From the NCBI GenBank assembly GCA_016868375.1, contig VGHA01000031.1, positions 1 through 34,490 on the forward strand: 34,490 nt of DNA, in the 5' to 3' direction. A program made the position numbers and the translations under genes. The notes below the pieces were generated by a model that worked only from the letters and a program-made list of their open reading frames with translations, searched no databases and was not told where the DNA came from. Below, piece by piece: positions 7,109 through 14,942 of this stretch. The first letter of the stretch is position 1, and the number at the start of each line of letters is the position of its first letter. Source of the stretch: Betaproteobacteria bacterium. GTDB lineage: Bacteria; Pseudomonadota; Gammaproteobacteria; Burkholderiales; Burkholderiaceae_E.

Positions 7109-8424
7109 TTTGGTGGCAAAGCCTGCTGCTATTGTTCGGTGTGCTTACGGTCCTGCTCCTGGCGGGCTTGCCTGCGGGCATCGCGTTTTTGGGCATCAAC
7201 CTTGTGGGTGCGTTGGTGTTCCTCGGTGGCGAGGCGGGCCTGATGCAGGCCGTTCGGAATGGCGTGGCATCGGTGACTAATTTTTCGCTCACCCCCATCC
7301 CGTTCTTCATCCTGATGGGCGAGGTGCTGTTTCATACCGGGCTGGCGATTCGGGCGATTGACGGCTTCGATCGCGCGATCCGCGGTGTTCCGGCCCGGCT
7401 GAGCGTGGTGGCCATCGTGGCGGGCACCGTCTTCTCTGCCATCTCCGGCTCGACGATCGCCACCACGGCATTGCTTGGAAGCCTGCTGCTCCCCGAAATG
7501 CTGCGCCGGGGCTACCACCCTCGGATGGCGATGGGCCCCATCATGGCAATCGGGGGGGTGGATATGCTGATCCCGCCGTCGGCCATCACGGTGTTATTGG
7601 GTAGCCTCGCAGGCATTTCCATCTCTGGGCTTTTGATTGCGGGCGTGGTTCCCGGCATCTGCCTGGCCACGATGTTCCTGGCCTGGATCCTGTTAAGCGT
7701 GCGCCGAGATCCGTCGCTGGCCCCGTCGTTCTCGCGGGAGGAACCGGAGGGCTGGGCACGTTGGGGGCCGCTGGTCATCAATGTCACGCCGCTGGTGATG
7801 ATTTTTGTTCTGGTCATCGCAGCGATGTCGGCGGGCTGGGCGACGCCTACTGAGAGTGCCGCAATCGGCGCGCTTGCAACGGTTCTGGTTGCGTTGCTGT
7901 ACCGTGTTCTCACGTTTGCGTCGCTCGCGAAGGCGCTTACCGGTACCGCAGCGATTTCAGGCGTGATTCTGTTCATCATTGTTGGCGCCACCACGTTTTC
8001 GCAGATCTTGTCCTTCTCGGGCGCCACCAACGGGCTGGTAGCGCTGGTGCGTGAGGCCGGGATTCCTCCGCTTGGAATACTGGCTGGGATGCTGGTCATC
8101 CTGCTCATCCTGGGTTGCTTCATTGACCAGGTCAGCATGATGCTGATCACGCTGCCGTTTTTCATGCCGCTTGTTGTGCTGTACGGATGGGATCCGCTCT
8201 GGTGGGGCGTGCTGTACCTGATCTGCATGCAGTTGGGTTTGCTGACCCCGCCATTCGGGATGCTTCTTTTTACCATGCGAAGCGTCGCGCCTGCGTCGAT
8301 CCCGACCTCGGAGATCTTTGTCGCTGTGATGCCTTACGTCATCATGGGTTTCATGATGATCGCGCTCGTCTGGTGGTTCCCTGCGATCGCAACCTGGCTT
8401 CCCTCTGTTTTGTTGGGTAAATGA
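7105..8424 (+). CDS. TRAP transporter large permease (DctM family)
   Basis: A 439-residue protein with about a dozen membrane helices, the sodium-coupled translocation subunit. Characteristic segments are TPIPFFILMGEVLFHTGLA near residues 60-80, GTVFSAISGSTIATTALLGSLLLPEM near 115-140 and GGVDMLIPPSAITVLLG near 147-165. The C-terminal half has QVSMMLITLPFFMPLV and LLTPPFGMLLF. The ATG at 7105 is chosen because it begins directly with the first helix and overlaps the stop of the preceding mini-ORF; an upstream GTG at 7072 would add an unlikely polar tail. It overlaps the first oxygenase alpha gene by 4 bp, linking transport and catabolism in one message. Confidence 0.92.
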   Translation: MIWWQSLLLLFGVLTVLLLAGLPAGIAFLGINLVGALVFLGGEAGLMQAVRNGVASVTNFSLTPIPFFILMGEVLFHTGLAIRAIDGFDRAIRGVPARLSVVAIVAGTVFSAISGSTIATTALLGSLLLPEMLRRGYHPRMAMGPIMAIGGVDMLIPPSAITVLLGSLAGISISGLLIAGVVPGICLATMFLAWILLSVRRDPSLAPSFSREEPEGWARWGPLVINVTPLVMIFVLVIAAMSAGWATPTESAAIGALATVLVALLYRVLTFASLAKALTGTAAISGVILFIIVGATTFSQILSFSGATNGLVALVREAGIPPLGILAGMLVILLILGCFIDQVSMMLITLPFFMPLVVLYGWDPLWWGVLYLICMQLGLLTPPFGMLLFTMRSVAPASIPTSEIFVAVMPYVIMGFMMIALVWWFPAIATWLPSVLLGK

Positions 8425-9737
8425 CCACGTCGCCGGATCTGCTTGTTCGCGCTGACCAGATTCATCGCGACCTCTACCTCAGTCCCGATGTGTTTGCGCT
8501 GGAGCAGCAACGGCTGTTCCGTCGCGCATGGCTTTTTGTTGGACACGACAGCCAGATACCGGCGGCCGGCGACTACATCAGCTGTGTACTTGCTGGCCAG
8601 CCGGTGCTGATGCTCCGCAGGGACGACGCGGGTGTTTCGGTGCTGCACAACCGCTGCGCGCACAAAGGCGCGCCTGTCGTCAGTGCTGCCTCAGGCAAAA
8701 TCGCCCGGGTCTTGCGATGTCCTTATCACGGCTGGACCTATGGCACCGATGGCGCGCTGGTTGGCATGCCGCTGAAGGATGGCTATGAAGGCACGGCGTT
8801 CAACCATAGCGAGGCGGCACGGGGGTTGGCGCCATGGGGCGAGGTGGCGGTTCACCGCGGGTTTGTATTTGCCCGTGCAGAGTCTGATGGCCGTACCTTC
8901 GAGCAGTCGATGGGTGAACTGCTTGAGGCATTGGATCTGATTGCGGATCGGTCGCCGGTTGGCCGGCTGCAAATTGCCGGAGGGGTGCTGCGAACAGAGT
9001 TCCGCGCCAACTGGAAGGTCTACCTGGAAAACATCAACGACTCGGTGCATCCGGTCACCACGCATGCCTCGGCCACGCTGTCTGCCCGGTCGGTTTGGGG
9101 ATCGCCGTCTGAGGGCACCGTGCCGCCACTGGCAATGCGCCAGCTGCTTCCTTTCGGATCGGGCTACAGCTTCTTCGAGCAGATGGGCGGGCGCATTCTG
9201 CCCGGTGGTCACAGTGTGCTCGGAACTCGGCAAAGCCTTCATTCGTCGTACACATCGCTGGGCGACTATGGGCAGGCGCTTCGCGAGGCGCATGGCGAGG
9301 CGCGCGCCGAAAAGGTGTTGGACTTTTCACCGCAGAACGTCGTGTTCTATCCCGCCATGGCGTTGAAAGGCGCACCGCAGGTGATGCGGGTCCTGCGTCC
9401 GCTTGCGCATGACCGTACCGTCGTCGAGGCCTGGGCGTTTCAGCCGGTGGGCGCGCCCGACTCGCTTCTGGAAAGCGCACTGCTTTATAACCGGCAGGTG
9501 TTTTCGCCGCTGTCGCTGATCGCGCATGATGATCTGCATTTGTTTGAGCGAATTCAGCGCAGTCTTGGCTCGGGCCCGAACAACTGGGTCAGTCTGCACC
9601 GCGAAGCGCGGGGTGCACCGCCACCCGGCCCGCGCGATGTCGGCGGGGTCGATGAAGCGCTGCTGCGCAACCAGTATGTGGCCTGGGCGTCCCTGATGGC
9701 TGAGCACTTCCCAGGCTCGCGGGGAGCGCAGCAATGA
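8421..9737 (+). CDS. Rieske ring-hydroxylating oxygenase, alpha subunit (first pair)
   Basis: A 438-residue catalytic subunit of an aromatic ring-hydroxylating oxygenase. The Rieske [2Fe-2S] ligands are Cys79/His81 (NRCAHKG) and Cys100/His103 (CPYHGW). The mononuclear iron site is in the C-terminal catalytic domain, with Asp207, His210 and His215 in NDSVHPVTTH; Asp207 is the residue that bridges electron transfer from the neighbouring Rieske centre. The ATG overlaps the TRAP permease stop (ATGA) and the gene overlaps its beta subunit by 4 bp. It adds two oxygen atoms to an aromatic or cyclic substrate, needing reductase and often ferredoxin partners that are absent from this window. It is paralogous to the alpha subunit at 10256. 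Confidence 0.93.
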   Translation: MTTSPDLLVRADQIHRDLYLSPDVFALEQQRLFRRAWLFVGHDSQIPAAGDYISCVLAGQPVLMLRRDDAGVSVLHNRCAHKGAPVVSAASGKIARVLRCPYHGWTYGTDGALVGMPLKDGYEGTAFNHSEAARGLAPWGEVAVHRGFVFARAESDGRTFEQSMGELLEALDLIADRSPVGRLQIAGGVLRTEFRANWKVYLENINDSVHPVTTHASATLSARSVWGSPSEGTVPPLAMRQLLPFGSGYSFFEQMGGRILPGGHSVLGTRQSLHSSYTSLGDYGQALREAHGEARAEKVLDFSPQNVVFYPAMALKGAPQVMRVLRPLAHDRTVVEAWAFQPVGAPDSLLESALLYNRQVFSPLSLIAHDDLHLFERIQRSLGSGPNNWVSLHREARGAPPPGPRDVGGVDEALLRNQYVAWASLMAEHFPGSRGAQQ

Positions 9738-10231
9738 CCGTAGCCTCGGATGCCTTCGAACTCGAACGCGCGCTTCATGCGTTCGTTGTTCGCGAGGCGC
9801 GTCTGCTTGACGACATGCAGCTTGATGAATGGGAAGCACTGTTCGCAGACGACGGCCATTACTGGCTGCCTGCGTCGGTCGGGGCGAGCGATCCCTTGCG
9901 TGAGGCCGCACACCTGTACGATGATCGACTACTCCGACAGGTCCATATCGAGCGCTTGCGCAGCGCGCATGCTCACTCGCAGCAGTCCCCGGGGCGCAGC
10001 CACCATCTGCTGCAGAGTCCCGAGGTTCTCGAGGCCAATGAAGCCGACAATTGCTATCGGTTGCGCACGTCGTTTGTCTACACCGAGTTGCGTGGCGGGC
10101 GAACCGTGAGCCTGCCCGGCGTTGCGCATCATCGGCTTCGTCGATCCAGCGCTGGATTCCTGATCGTGCTTAAACGCGTTGATCTGCTGCATGCGGCCGA
10201 GCCCTTGCCAGCGATAGAGTTCTATATTTGA
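9734..10231 (+). CDS. Ring-hydroxylating oxygenase, beta subunit (first pair)
   Basis: A 165-residue protein with the SnoaL-like alpha+beta fold of dioxygenase beta subunits, which assemble with alpha as a hexamer and have a structural role. Recognisable family features are FVVREARLLDDMQLDEWEAL near the N terminus, DDGHYWLPAS, HIERLRSAHAHSQQSPGRSHHLLQSP in the middle, and a C-terminal strand ending in FLIVLKRVDLLHA. It overlaps the alpha gene by 4 bp. The second alpha gene begins 24 bp downstream. Confidence 0.9.
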   Translation: MTVASDAFELERALHAFVVREARLLDDMQLDEWEALFADDGHYWLPASVGASDPLREAAHLYDDRLLRQVHIERLRSAHAHSQQSPGRSHHLLQSPEVLEANEADNCYRLRTSFVYTELRGGRTVSLPGVAHHRLRRSSAGFLIVLKRVDLLHAAEPLPAIEFYI

Positions 10232-10255
10232 TTTGACGCAAATGCTGGAGGGGGG

Positions 10256-11587
10256 ATGGGTGACTTGGCCAAGCGGTGGAACGGCGCTGAACTGCGAGCG
10301 CTGATTCGTGACAACGAGGTTCATCGGGCTGTTTACACCGACCCCGAGATTTTCAACCTCGAAATGGCGCGGCTGTTTCGGGCGAGCTGGGCCTATGTCG
10401 GCCATGCCAGCCAGGTGCCCAACGCGGGCGACTACTTCACCACCACGGTAGGCGCCGAGCCGGTGGTCATCGTTCGCCGCGGTGACGGAGGTATCTCGGT
10501 ACTGATCAATCGCTGTTCGCACAAAGGCGTTCGACTGGTCAGCGAGGGGTCTGGCAATCTCGGCAAATTCATTCGCTGTCCCTATCACGCCTGGACCTTT
10601 GGTACCGATGGTGCGCTGCAAAACATCCCCCTGCGCGAGGGCTACGATGGCACAGGCTTTGACGCGGCAGAGGCGCGTCTTGGACTGGCTCGGGCGGGCG
10701 CAGTCGAGGTGTATCGCGAATTTGTTTTTTGCCGACTGAACGACGAGGGCATCCGCTTCAACGACTACTTCGGCGAGTCGCTCTCCACGCTCGACAATAT
10801 GGTGGATCGCGCACCCGCAGGGCGGCTGGAAGTGGCTGGCGGGGTACTGCGCTACATGCACCAGTGCAACTGGAAGATGCTCGCAGAAAATCAGACGGAC
10901 ACCTGCCACCCCATGGTGGCGCACGAGTCGTCGGCGGGTACCACCGTACGAATCTGGAACGAGCAGCCCGAGGGCACGCCCAAACCCATGGCAGTCGAGC
11001 AGTTCGCGCCGTTTGCCAGTTCCTACAAATTTTTTGACAACATGGGCATTCGGATCTGGCCCAACGGGCACGGCCACACAGGCGTGTCCGATTCAATTCA
11101 TGCGGCGTACTCACCGATCCCCGGTTACCATGAAGCGATGGTGGCTGCCTATGGTGAGGAGCGCACCCGCCACATTCTCGGCGAGGTGCGGCACAACACC
11201 GTGTACTTCCCGAACATCATGGTGAAGGGGCCGATTCAAACGCTGCGCGTGTTCAGGCCTCTCGCAGCGGACCGAACGCTGGTTGAAAGCTGGACCTTCC
11301 GCCTGGTGGGTGCGCCCGACCTGCTGTTTGAGCGAACCTGCATGTACAACCGCCTGATCAATTCGCCGGCCTCGATTGTCGGCCACGATGACCTCGAGGT
11401 GTACGAGCGCGCGCAGCAGGGCCTTCAAACGGGGTTTCGCGACTGGGTCAATGTCGGGCGTCTGTTTCAGACAGGTGAGGGTACGGCGAACGCAGAGGTA
11501 GTGCGCGGCACGAGCGAGGCGCAGATGCGGAACCAGTTTCGCGCCTGGCTGCGTTTCATGGCGCCGCCACAGGAGCTTGCACCATGA
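10256..11587 (+). CDS. Rieske ring-hydroxylating oxygenase, alpha subunit (second pair)
   Basis: A 443-residue alpha subunit paralogous to the one at 8421. Rieske ligands are Cys87/His89 (NRCSHKG) and Cys108/His111 (CPYHAW). The catalytic iron triad region is DTCHPMVAH with Asp215, His218 and His223. The ribosome site GGAGG lies directly before the ATG. It differs from the first alpha around the active site (ENQTDTCHPMVAHESS against ENINDSVHPVTTHASA), so the two enzymes probably act on different substrates or positions rather than being redundant. It is followed, with a 4-bp overlap, by its own beta subunit. Confidence 0.93.
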   Translation: MGDLAKRWNGAELRALIRDNEVHRAVYTDPEIFNLEMARLFRASWAYVGHASQVPNAGDYFTTTVGAEPVVIVRRGDGGISVLINRCSHKGVRLVSEGSGNLGKFIRCPYHAWTFGTDGALQNIPLREGYDGTGFDAAEARLGLARAGAVEVYREFVFCRLNDEGIRFNDYFGESLSTLDNMVDRAPAGRLEVAGGVLRYMHQCNWKMLAENQTDTCHPMVAHESSAGTTVRIWNEQPEGTPKPMAVEQFAPFASSYKFFDNMGIRIWPNGHGHTGVSDSIHAAYSPIPGYHEAMVAAYGEERTRHILGEVRHNTVYFPNIMVKGPIQTLRVFRPLAADRTLVESWTFRLVGAPDLLFERTCMYNRLINSPASIVGHDDLEVYERAQQGLQTGFRDWVNVGRLFQTGEGTANAEVVRGTSEAQMRNQFRAWLRFMAPPQELAP

Positions 11588-12063
11588 CGAGTTCGGCCGA
11601 CCGTCTGATCGACTTCGTGCTCGATGAAGCGCACCTGCTGGACGAGGGGCGATTCACCGAGTGGCTCGACCTATTCACCGAGGACGCACGCTACTGGATG
11701 CCAGCGGCGCCAGGGCAAACGGACCCGAAGCTTCACAACTCGCTGATGTACGAAGACAAACTGCTGCTTCGGATCCGCATTGAGCGATTGACCGGGGCAC
11801 GCACCTATTCTGAGCAGCCGCGCTCGCGCTGTCATCATCTGTTGCAGACCCCGCGCGTTGAACACCTCGATCACGACAGGCGCGAATACCGGCTGCGCAC
11901 CTCGTTTCATTACGTCGAAACCCGCCTCGACCGGCAGACGCTCTATGCAGGGTGGGCAAGCCACCATCTGGTTGAGATCGACGGCGTGCTTCGTATTCGG
12001 CTCAAACGCGTCGATCTGGTCAATTGCGATGCGGCGTTTGGCAATATCAGTCTTTTCATGTGA
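11584..12063 (+). CDS. Ring-hydroxylating oxygenase, beta subunit (second pair)
   Basis: A 159-residue beta subunit, paralogous to the protein at 9734. It shows the same order of motifs: LDEAHLLDEGRFTEWLDLF, DARYWMPAAP, IRIERLTGARTYSEQPRSRCHHLLQTPR, and the closing strand LRIRLKRVDLVNCD. It overlaps the second alpha gene by 4 bp and is followed 5 bp later by an acyl-CoA ligase gene. The repeated alpha-beta-alpha-beta order points to duplication of a whole two-gene unit followed by divergence. Confidence 0.9.
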   Translation: MTSSADRLIDFVLDEAHLLDEGRFTEWLDLFTEDARYWMPAAPGQTDPKLHNSLMYEDKLLLRIRIERLTGARTYSEQPRSRCHHLLQTPRVEHLDHDRREYRLRTSFHYVETRLDRQTLYAGWASHHLVEIDGVLRIRLKRVDLVNCDAAFGNISLFM

Positions 12064-12068
12064 GGCGT

Positions 12069-13766
12069 ATGTTGATTTCCTCAACGGTAAGCGAGGCATC
12101 GCTGGCCTGTGCCCAGCCCGGCGACGCCCTGGATAACGGCGCGGCCCATACCGTGGCGCAGGCCTTGCAGATGGCGGCCGAGCGCTGGCCCGATCATCCG
12201 TTTGTCCAGATGCTGAGCGGTACCGCCGCCGCCTACGGCATGTCACCTTGCGTGCTGTCGTATCGGCAGGCTCAAACGCAGGTTGAGCAATTGCGCGAAG
12301 CCTACCGCAAGGCGGGCTACGGGCATGGTCACCGTGTGGGTCTGATGCTTGACAACCGGCCGGCGTTTCTTCTGCACTGGATCGCCTTGAACGGGCTGGG
12401 TTGTTCGGTTGTGCCCATCAGCGGTGAGCTGCGGTCGGCCGAGCTTGAATACCTGATTGCGCACTCCGGTATCGAGCTGGCCATTGCAACCCCGGCGCGG
12501 CATGCGCTGCTCCAGTCTGCCGCCCAGGCTGCGCAGTGCGGGCTTTCAGTCATTGGACCCGACGATGTGCCGCCCGCTTCCCGCAGCCAGCCGCCCCTCA
12601 ACCAATCGCGCCCCGGCCTTGCCACCGAGTGCGGTCTGCTTTACACCTCGGGTACCACCGGGCGGCCCAAGGGGTGCATGCTCAGCAACCGCTACTACCT
12701 GCTTGCCGCCCAGTGGTATGCCGAGCTCGACGGGCATGTATCGCTTCGTGTGGGCTGCGAACGCATGATTACGCCGCTGCCGGTCAATCACATGAATGCC
12801 ATGGCGTTTTCGGTCGTTACCATGATCGTCACAGGCGGCTGTATCAGCCTGGTTGACCGTTTTCATCCGGAGGGATGGTGGCCTGCGGTTCGTGAATTTC
12901 GCGCGACGGTCATTCACTACCTGGGCGTCATGCCCGCCATGCTGATGAAGGCGGCCGAGTCCGCCGCCGACCGCGAGCACACAGTGCGATTCGGCTTTGG
13001 CGCAGGCGTCAATCGCAGCCTGCATGAGCCCTTTGAAACGCGCTTTGGTTTTCCGCTGATCGAGGGCTGGTCGATGACGGAAACCGGTGCGGGTGCGGTG
13101 CTGATCGCCCATCGTGACCCCCGCGCCGTGGGTAGCAACTGTTTTGGGCCCGACAATCCAGACGTCGAGGTACGAATCGTTGCTGACACCGGCGAGGACG
13201 CGGGAGTCGACGAGCCGGGCGAACTGCTGGTGCGGCACCGCGGCCCGAATCCCCGCGACGGCTTCTACTCTGGCTATCTGAAAGACTCGCAGGCCACCGA
13301 TGAAGCCTGGGCGGGGGGATGGTTTCACACCGGCGATGTGGTCTCGCGCGATGCGCAGGGGCTCTATCACTTTATCGATCGCCGCAAGAACGTGATTCGT
13401 CGAAGCGGTGAAAACATCGCTGCTGTTGAGGTGGAAAGTGTGTTGCTTCAGCATCCGCTGGTGCGTGCGGTTGCGGTGGCTGCCGCCCCTGACCCGGTAC
13501 GCGGCGATGAGGTGCTTGCATGCGTGATTGCAGCCGACCCGCCCCTGGACGCGGCAGCGCGTCAACGCATGGCCGAGACGCTGGTGCACTGGTGTCTTGA
13601 AAGGCTCGCTTACTTCAAGGCACCAGGCTATGTGGCCTTCGTTCAGTCCCTTCCGCTGACCGCATCGCAAAAGGTTCAACGGGGTGAGTTGAAGGCCTTG
13701 GCTGCGCAGCTTCCCGGGTCCGACCGTTGCGTTGACACCCGGGCGCTCAAGAAGCGGCAGGCCTGA
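12069..13766 (+). CDS. AMP-dependent acyl/aryl-CoA ligase
   Basis: A 565-residue member of the ANL superfamily that activates a carboxylic acid to its CoA thioester through an acyl-adenylate. The ATP/phosphate loop is LLYTSGTTGRPKG at about residues 190-202, followed by the A5-type motif WSMTETGAG, the hinge segment FIDRRKNVIRRSGENI, and the C-terminal catalytic lysine at about 535 in LTASQKVQRG. The ATG at 12069 lies 5 bp after the beta-subunit stop; an earlier in-frame start inside that gene is less likely. Its place after the oxygenases and before the thiolase-fold gene suggests that the ring-oxidised or side-chain acid enters a CoA-dependent shortening route. Confidence 0.9.
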   Translation: MLISSTVSEASLACAQPGDALDNGAAHTVAQALQMAAERWPDHPFVQMLSGTAAAYGMSPCVLSYRQAQTQVEQLREAYRKAGYGHGHRVGLMLDNRPAFLLHWIALNGLGCSVVPISGELRSAELEYLIAHSGIELAIATPARHALLQSAAQAAQCGLSVIGPDDVPPASRSQPPLNQSRPGLATECGLLYTSGTTGRPKGCMLSNRYYLLAAQWYAELDGHVSLRVGCERMITPLPVNHMNAMAFSVVTMIVTGGCISLVDRFHPEGWWPAVREFRATVIHYLGVMPAMLMKAAESAADREHTVRFGFGAGVNRSLHEPFETRFGFPLIEGWSMTETGAGAVLIAHRDPRAVGSNCFGPDNPDVEVRIVADTGEDAGVDEPGELLVRHRGPNPRDGFYSGYLKDSQATDEAWAGGWFHTGDVVSRDAQGLYHFIDRRKNVIRRSGENIAAVEVESVLLQHPLVRAVAVAAAPDPVRGDEVLACVIAADPPLDAAARQRMAETLVHWCLERLAYFKAPGYVAFVQSLPLTASQKVQRGELKALAAQLPGSDRCVDTRALKKRQA

Positions 13767-13769
13767 TCC

Positions 13770-14942
13770 ATGAGTCGGCGTCGGCAGTCTTATGAGGGCG
13801 TCGCGGTAGCGGTTCCGGTCACGGTGCCGTATCGGCGTTATTCCACCCACGGGGCGCATTGGTTCGTTGGTCAGGCGCTCGAGGCGCTGGTACGGGAATC
13901 GGGCATTTCGAAGGATCAGATCGACGGGCTGACCGTAAGTAGTTTTTCGCTCGGGCCGGATACGGCGGTTGGCATCACGCAGCACCTTGGGGTATCGCCC
14001 CGCTGGCTGGACTTCCTGCCAAACGGCGGCGCCTCGGGTGTCATGGCGCTCAGGCGCGCGGCCCGTGCCGTGCAGTCAGGCGATGCCGACGTGGTGGCCT
14101 GTGTGGCAGGCGACACCAACCATGTTGATTCGTTTCGAATGATGTTGGGCGGATTCAGCTACTTCGCACGCGATGCAAGCTATCCGTACGGTGCGGGTGG
14201 GCCGAACTCGGTGTTCGCAATGGTCACCGCGCACTACATGCGCAAATACGGGGCGCGACGCGAGCATTTTGGCAAGGTGGCGGTCAGCCAGCGATTCAAT
14301 GCCAACCGAAACCCGCTTGCGGTGTTTCACCGGCAGACGCTGTCGCTCGATGAATACATCGCGGCGCGTGCCATTTCCGATCCCGTTCATCTGTACGACT
14401 GCGTGATGCCGTGTGCGGGCGCTGAAGCCTTTCTGGTGATGAGCGAAGCGCGCGCGCGGGCGCAGGGGCTGCGCTATTCGGTGCTGCGCGGCGCGATTGA
14501 GCGCCACAACGCATTCGCCGACGATCCCGTGATGGAGCGGGGGGGCTGGCTGGTCGATCGCGATGATTTGTGGACGCAGGCCGGTGTCTCGCCTGACCAG
14601 ATCGACTTCATTCAAACCTATGATGACTATCCCGTGATCGTCCTGATCCAGTTTGAAGATCTTGGCTTCTGCGCCAAAGGCGAGGCGCCAGCCTTCATTG
14701 ACTCGCATGATCTTCGCTGTGTGGGCGACTTCCCGAACAACACGGGTGGGGGCCAGTTGTCTGCCGGACAGGCGGGCGCAGCCGGTGGTTTCATCGGGGT
14801 TACCGAAACGCTGCGTCAGTTGACCGGGCAGGCGGGCGATCGCCAGGTGCGACAGGCTCAGCTGGGGCTCGTCAGCGGCTTCGGTATGGTGACTTACGAC
14901 CGCTGCCTGTGTACCGGCGCGGTTCTGCTCGGGAGCGCATGA
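13770..14942 (+). CDS. Thiolase-superfamily protein without the catalytic cysteine (Ltp2/SCP2-thiolase-like)
   Basis: A 390-residue thiolase-fold protein. In true thiolases the nucleophile is a Cys followed by Ser/Thr-Gly; here the matching loop is LPNGGASGVMAL, with Ala88 in that place. The usual C-terminal GHPxG histidine motif is replaced by NNTGGGQLSAGQAG near residues 323-336, which resembles the lipid-transfer/Ltp2-type proteins. The C terminus keeps RCLCTGAV. Ltp2-type proteins act as retro-aldolases on CoA-bound side chains and need a DUF35 partner. The next gene encodes a DUF35 domain and overlaps this one (ATGA), strongly supporting a complex. The ligase gene ends 3 bp upstream. Aldolase chemistry is inference from the family. 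Confidence 0.85.
   Translation: MSRRRQSYEGVAVAVPVTVPYRRYSTHGAHWFVGQALEALVRESGISKDQIDGLTVSSFSLGPDTAVGITQHLGVSPRWLDFLPNGGASGVMALRRAARAVQSGDADVVACVAGDTNHVDSFRMMLGGFSYFARDASYPYGAGGPNSVFAMVTAHYMRKYGARREHFGKVAVSQRFNANRNPLAVFHRQTLSLDEYIAARAISDPVHLYDCVMPCAGAEAFLVMSEARARAQGLRYSVLRGAIERHNAFADDPVMERGGWLVDRDDLWTQAGVSPDQIDFIQTYDDYPVIVLIQFEDLGFCAKGEAPAFIDSHDLRCVGDFPNNTGGGQLSAGQAGAAGGFIGVTETLRQLTGQAGDRQVRQAQLGLVSGFGMVTYDRCLCTGAVLLGSA

Noticed and set aside
12024..12068. Earlier start of the CoA ligase inside the beta-subunit gene
   Set aside because: It would overlap the beta subunit by 40 bases and add residues without family similarity; the ATG at 12069 fits the usual spacing.
12546..13985. 479-codon reverse reading frame across the CoA ligase and the start of the thiolase-fold gene
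   Set aside because: The forward strand encodes complete ANL motifs here; the reverse frame is an antisense shadow spanning two genes.
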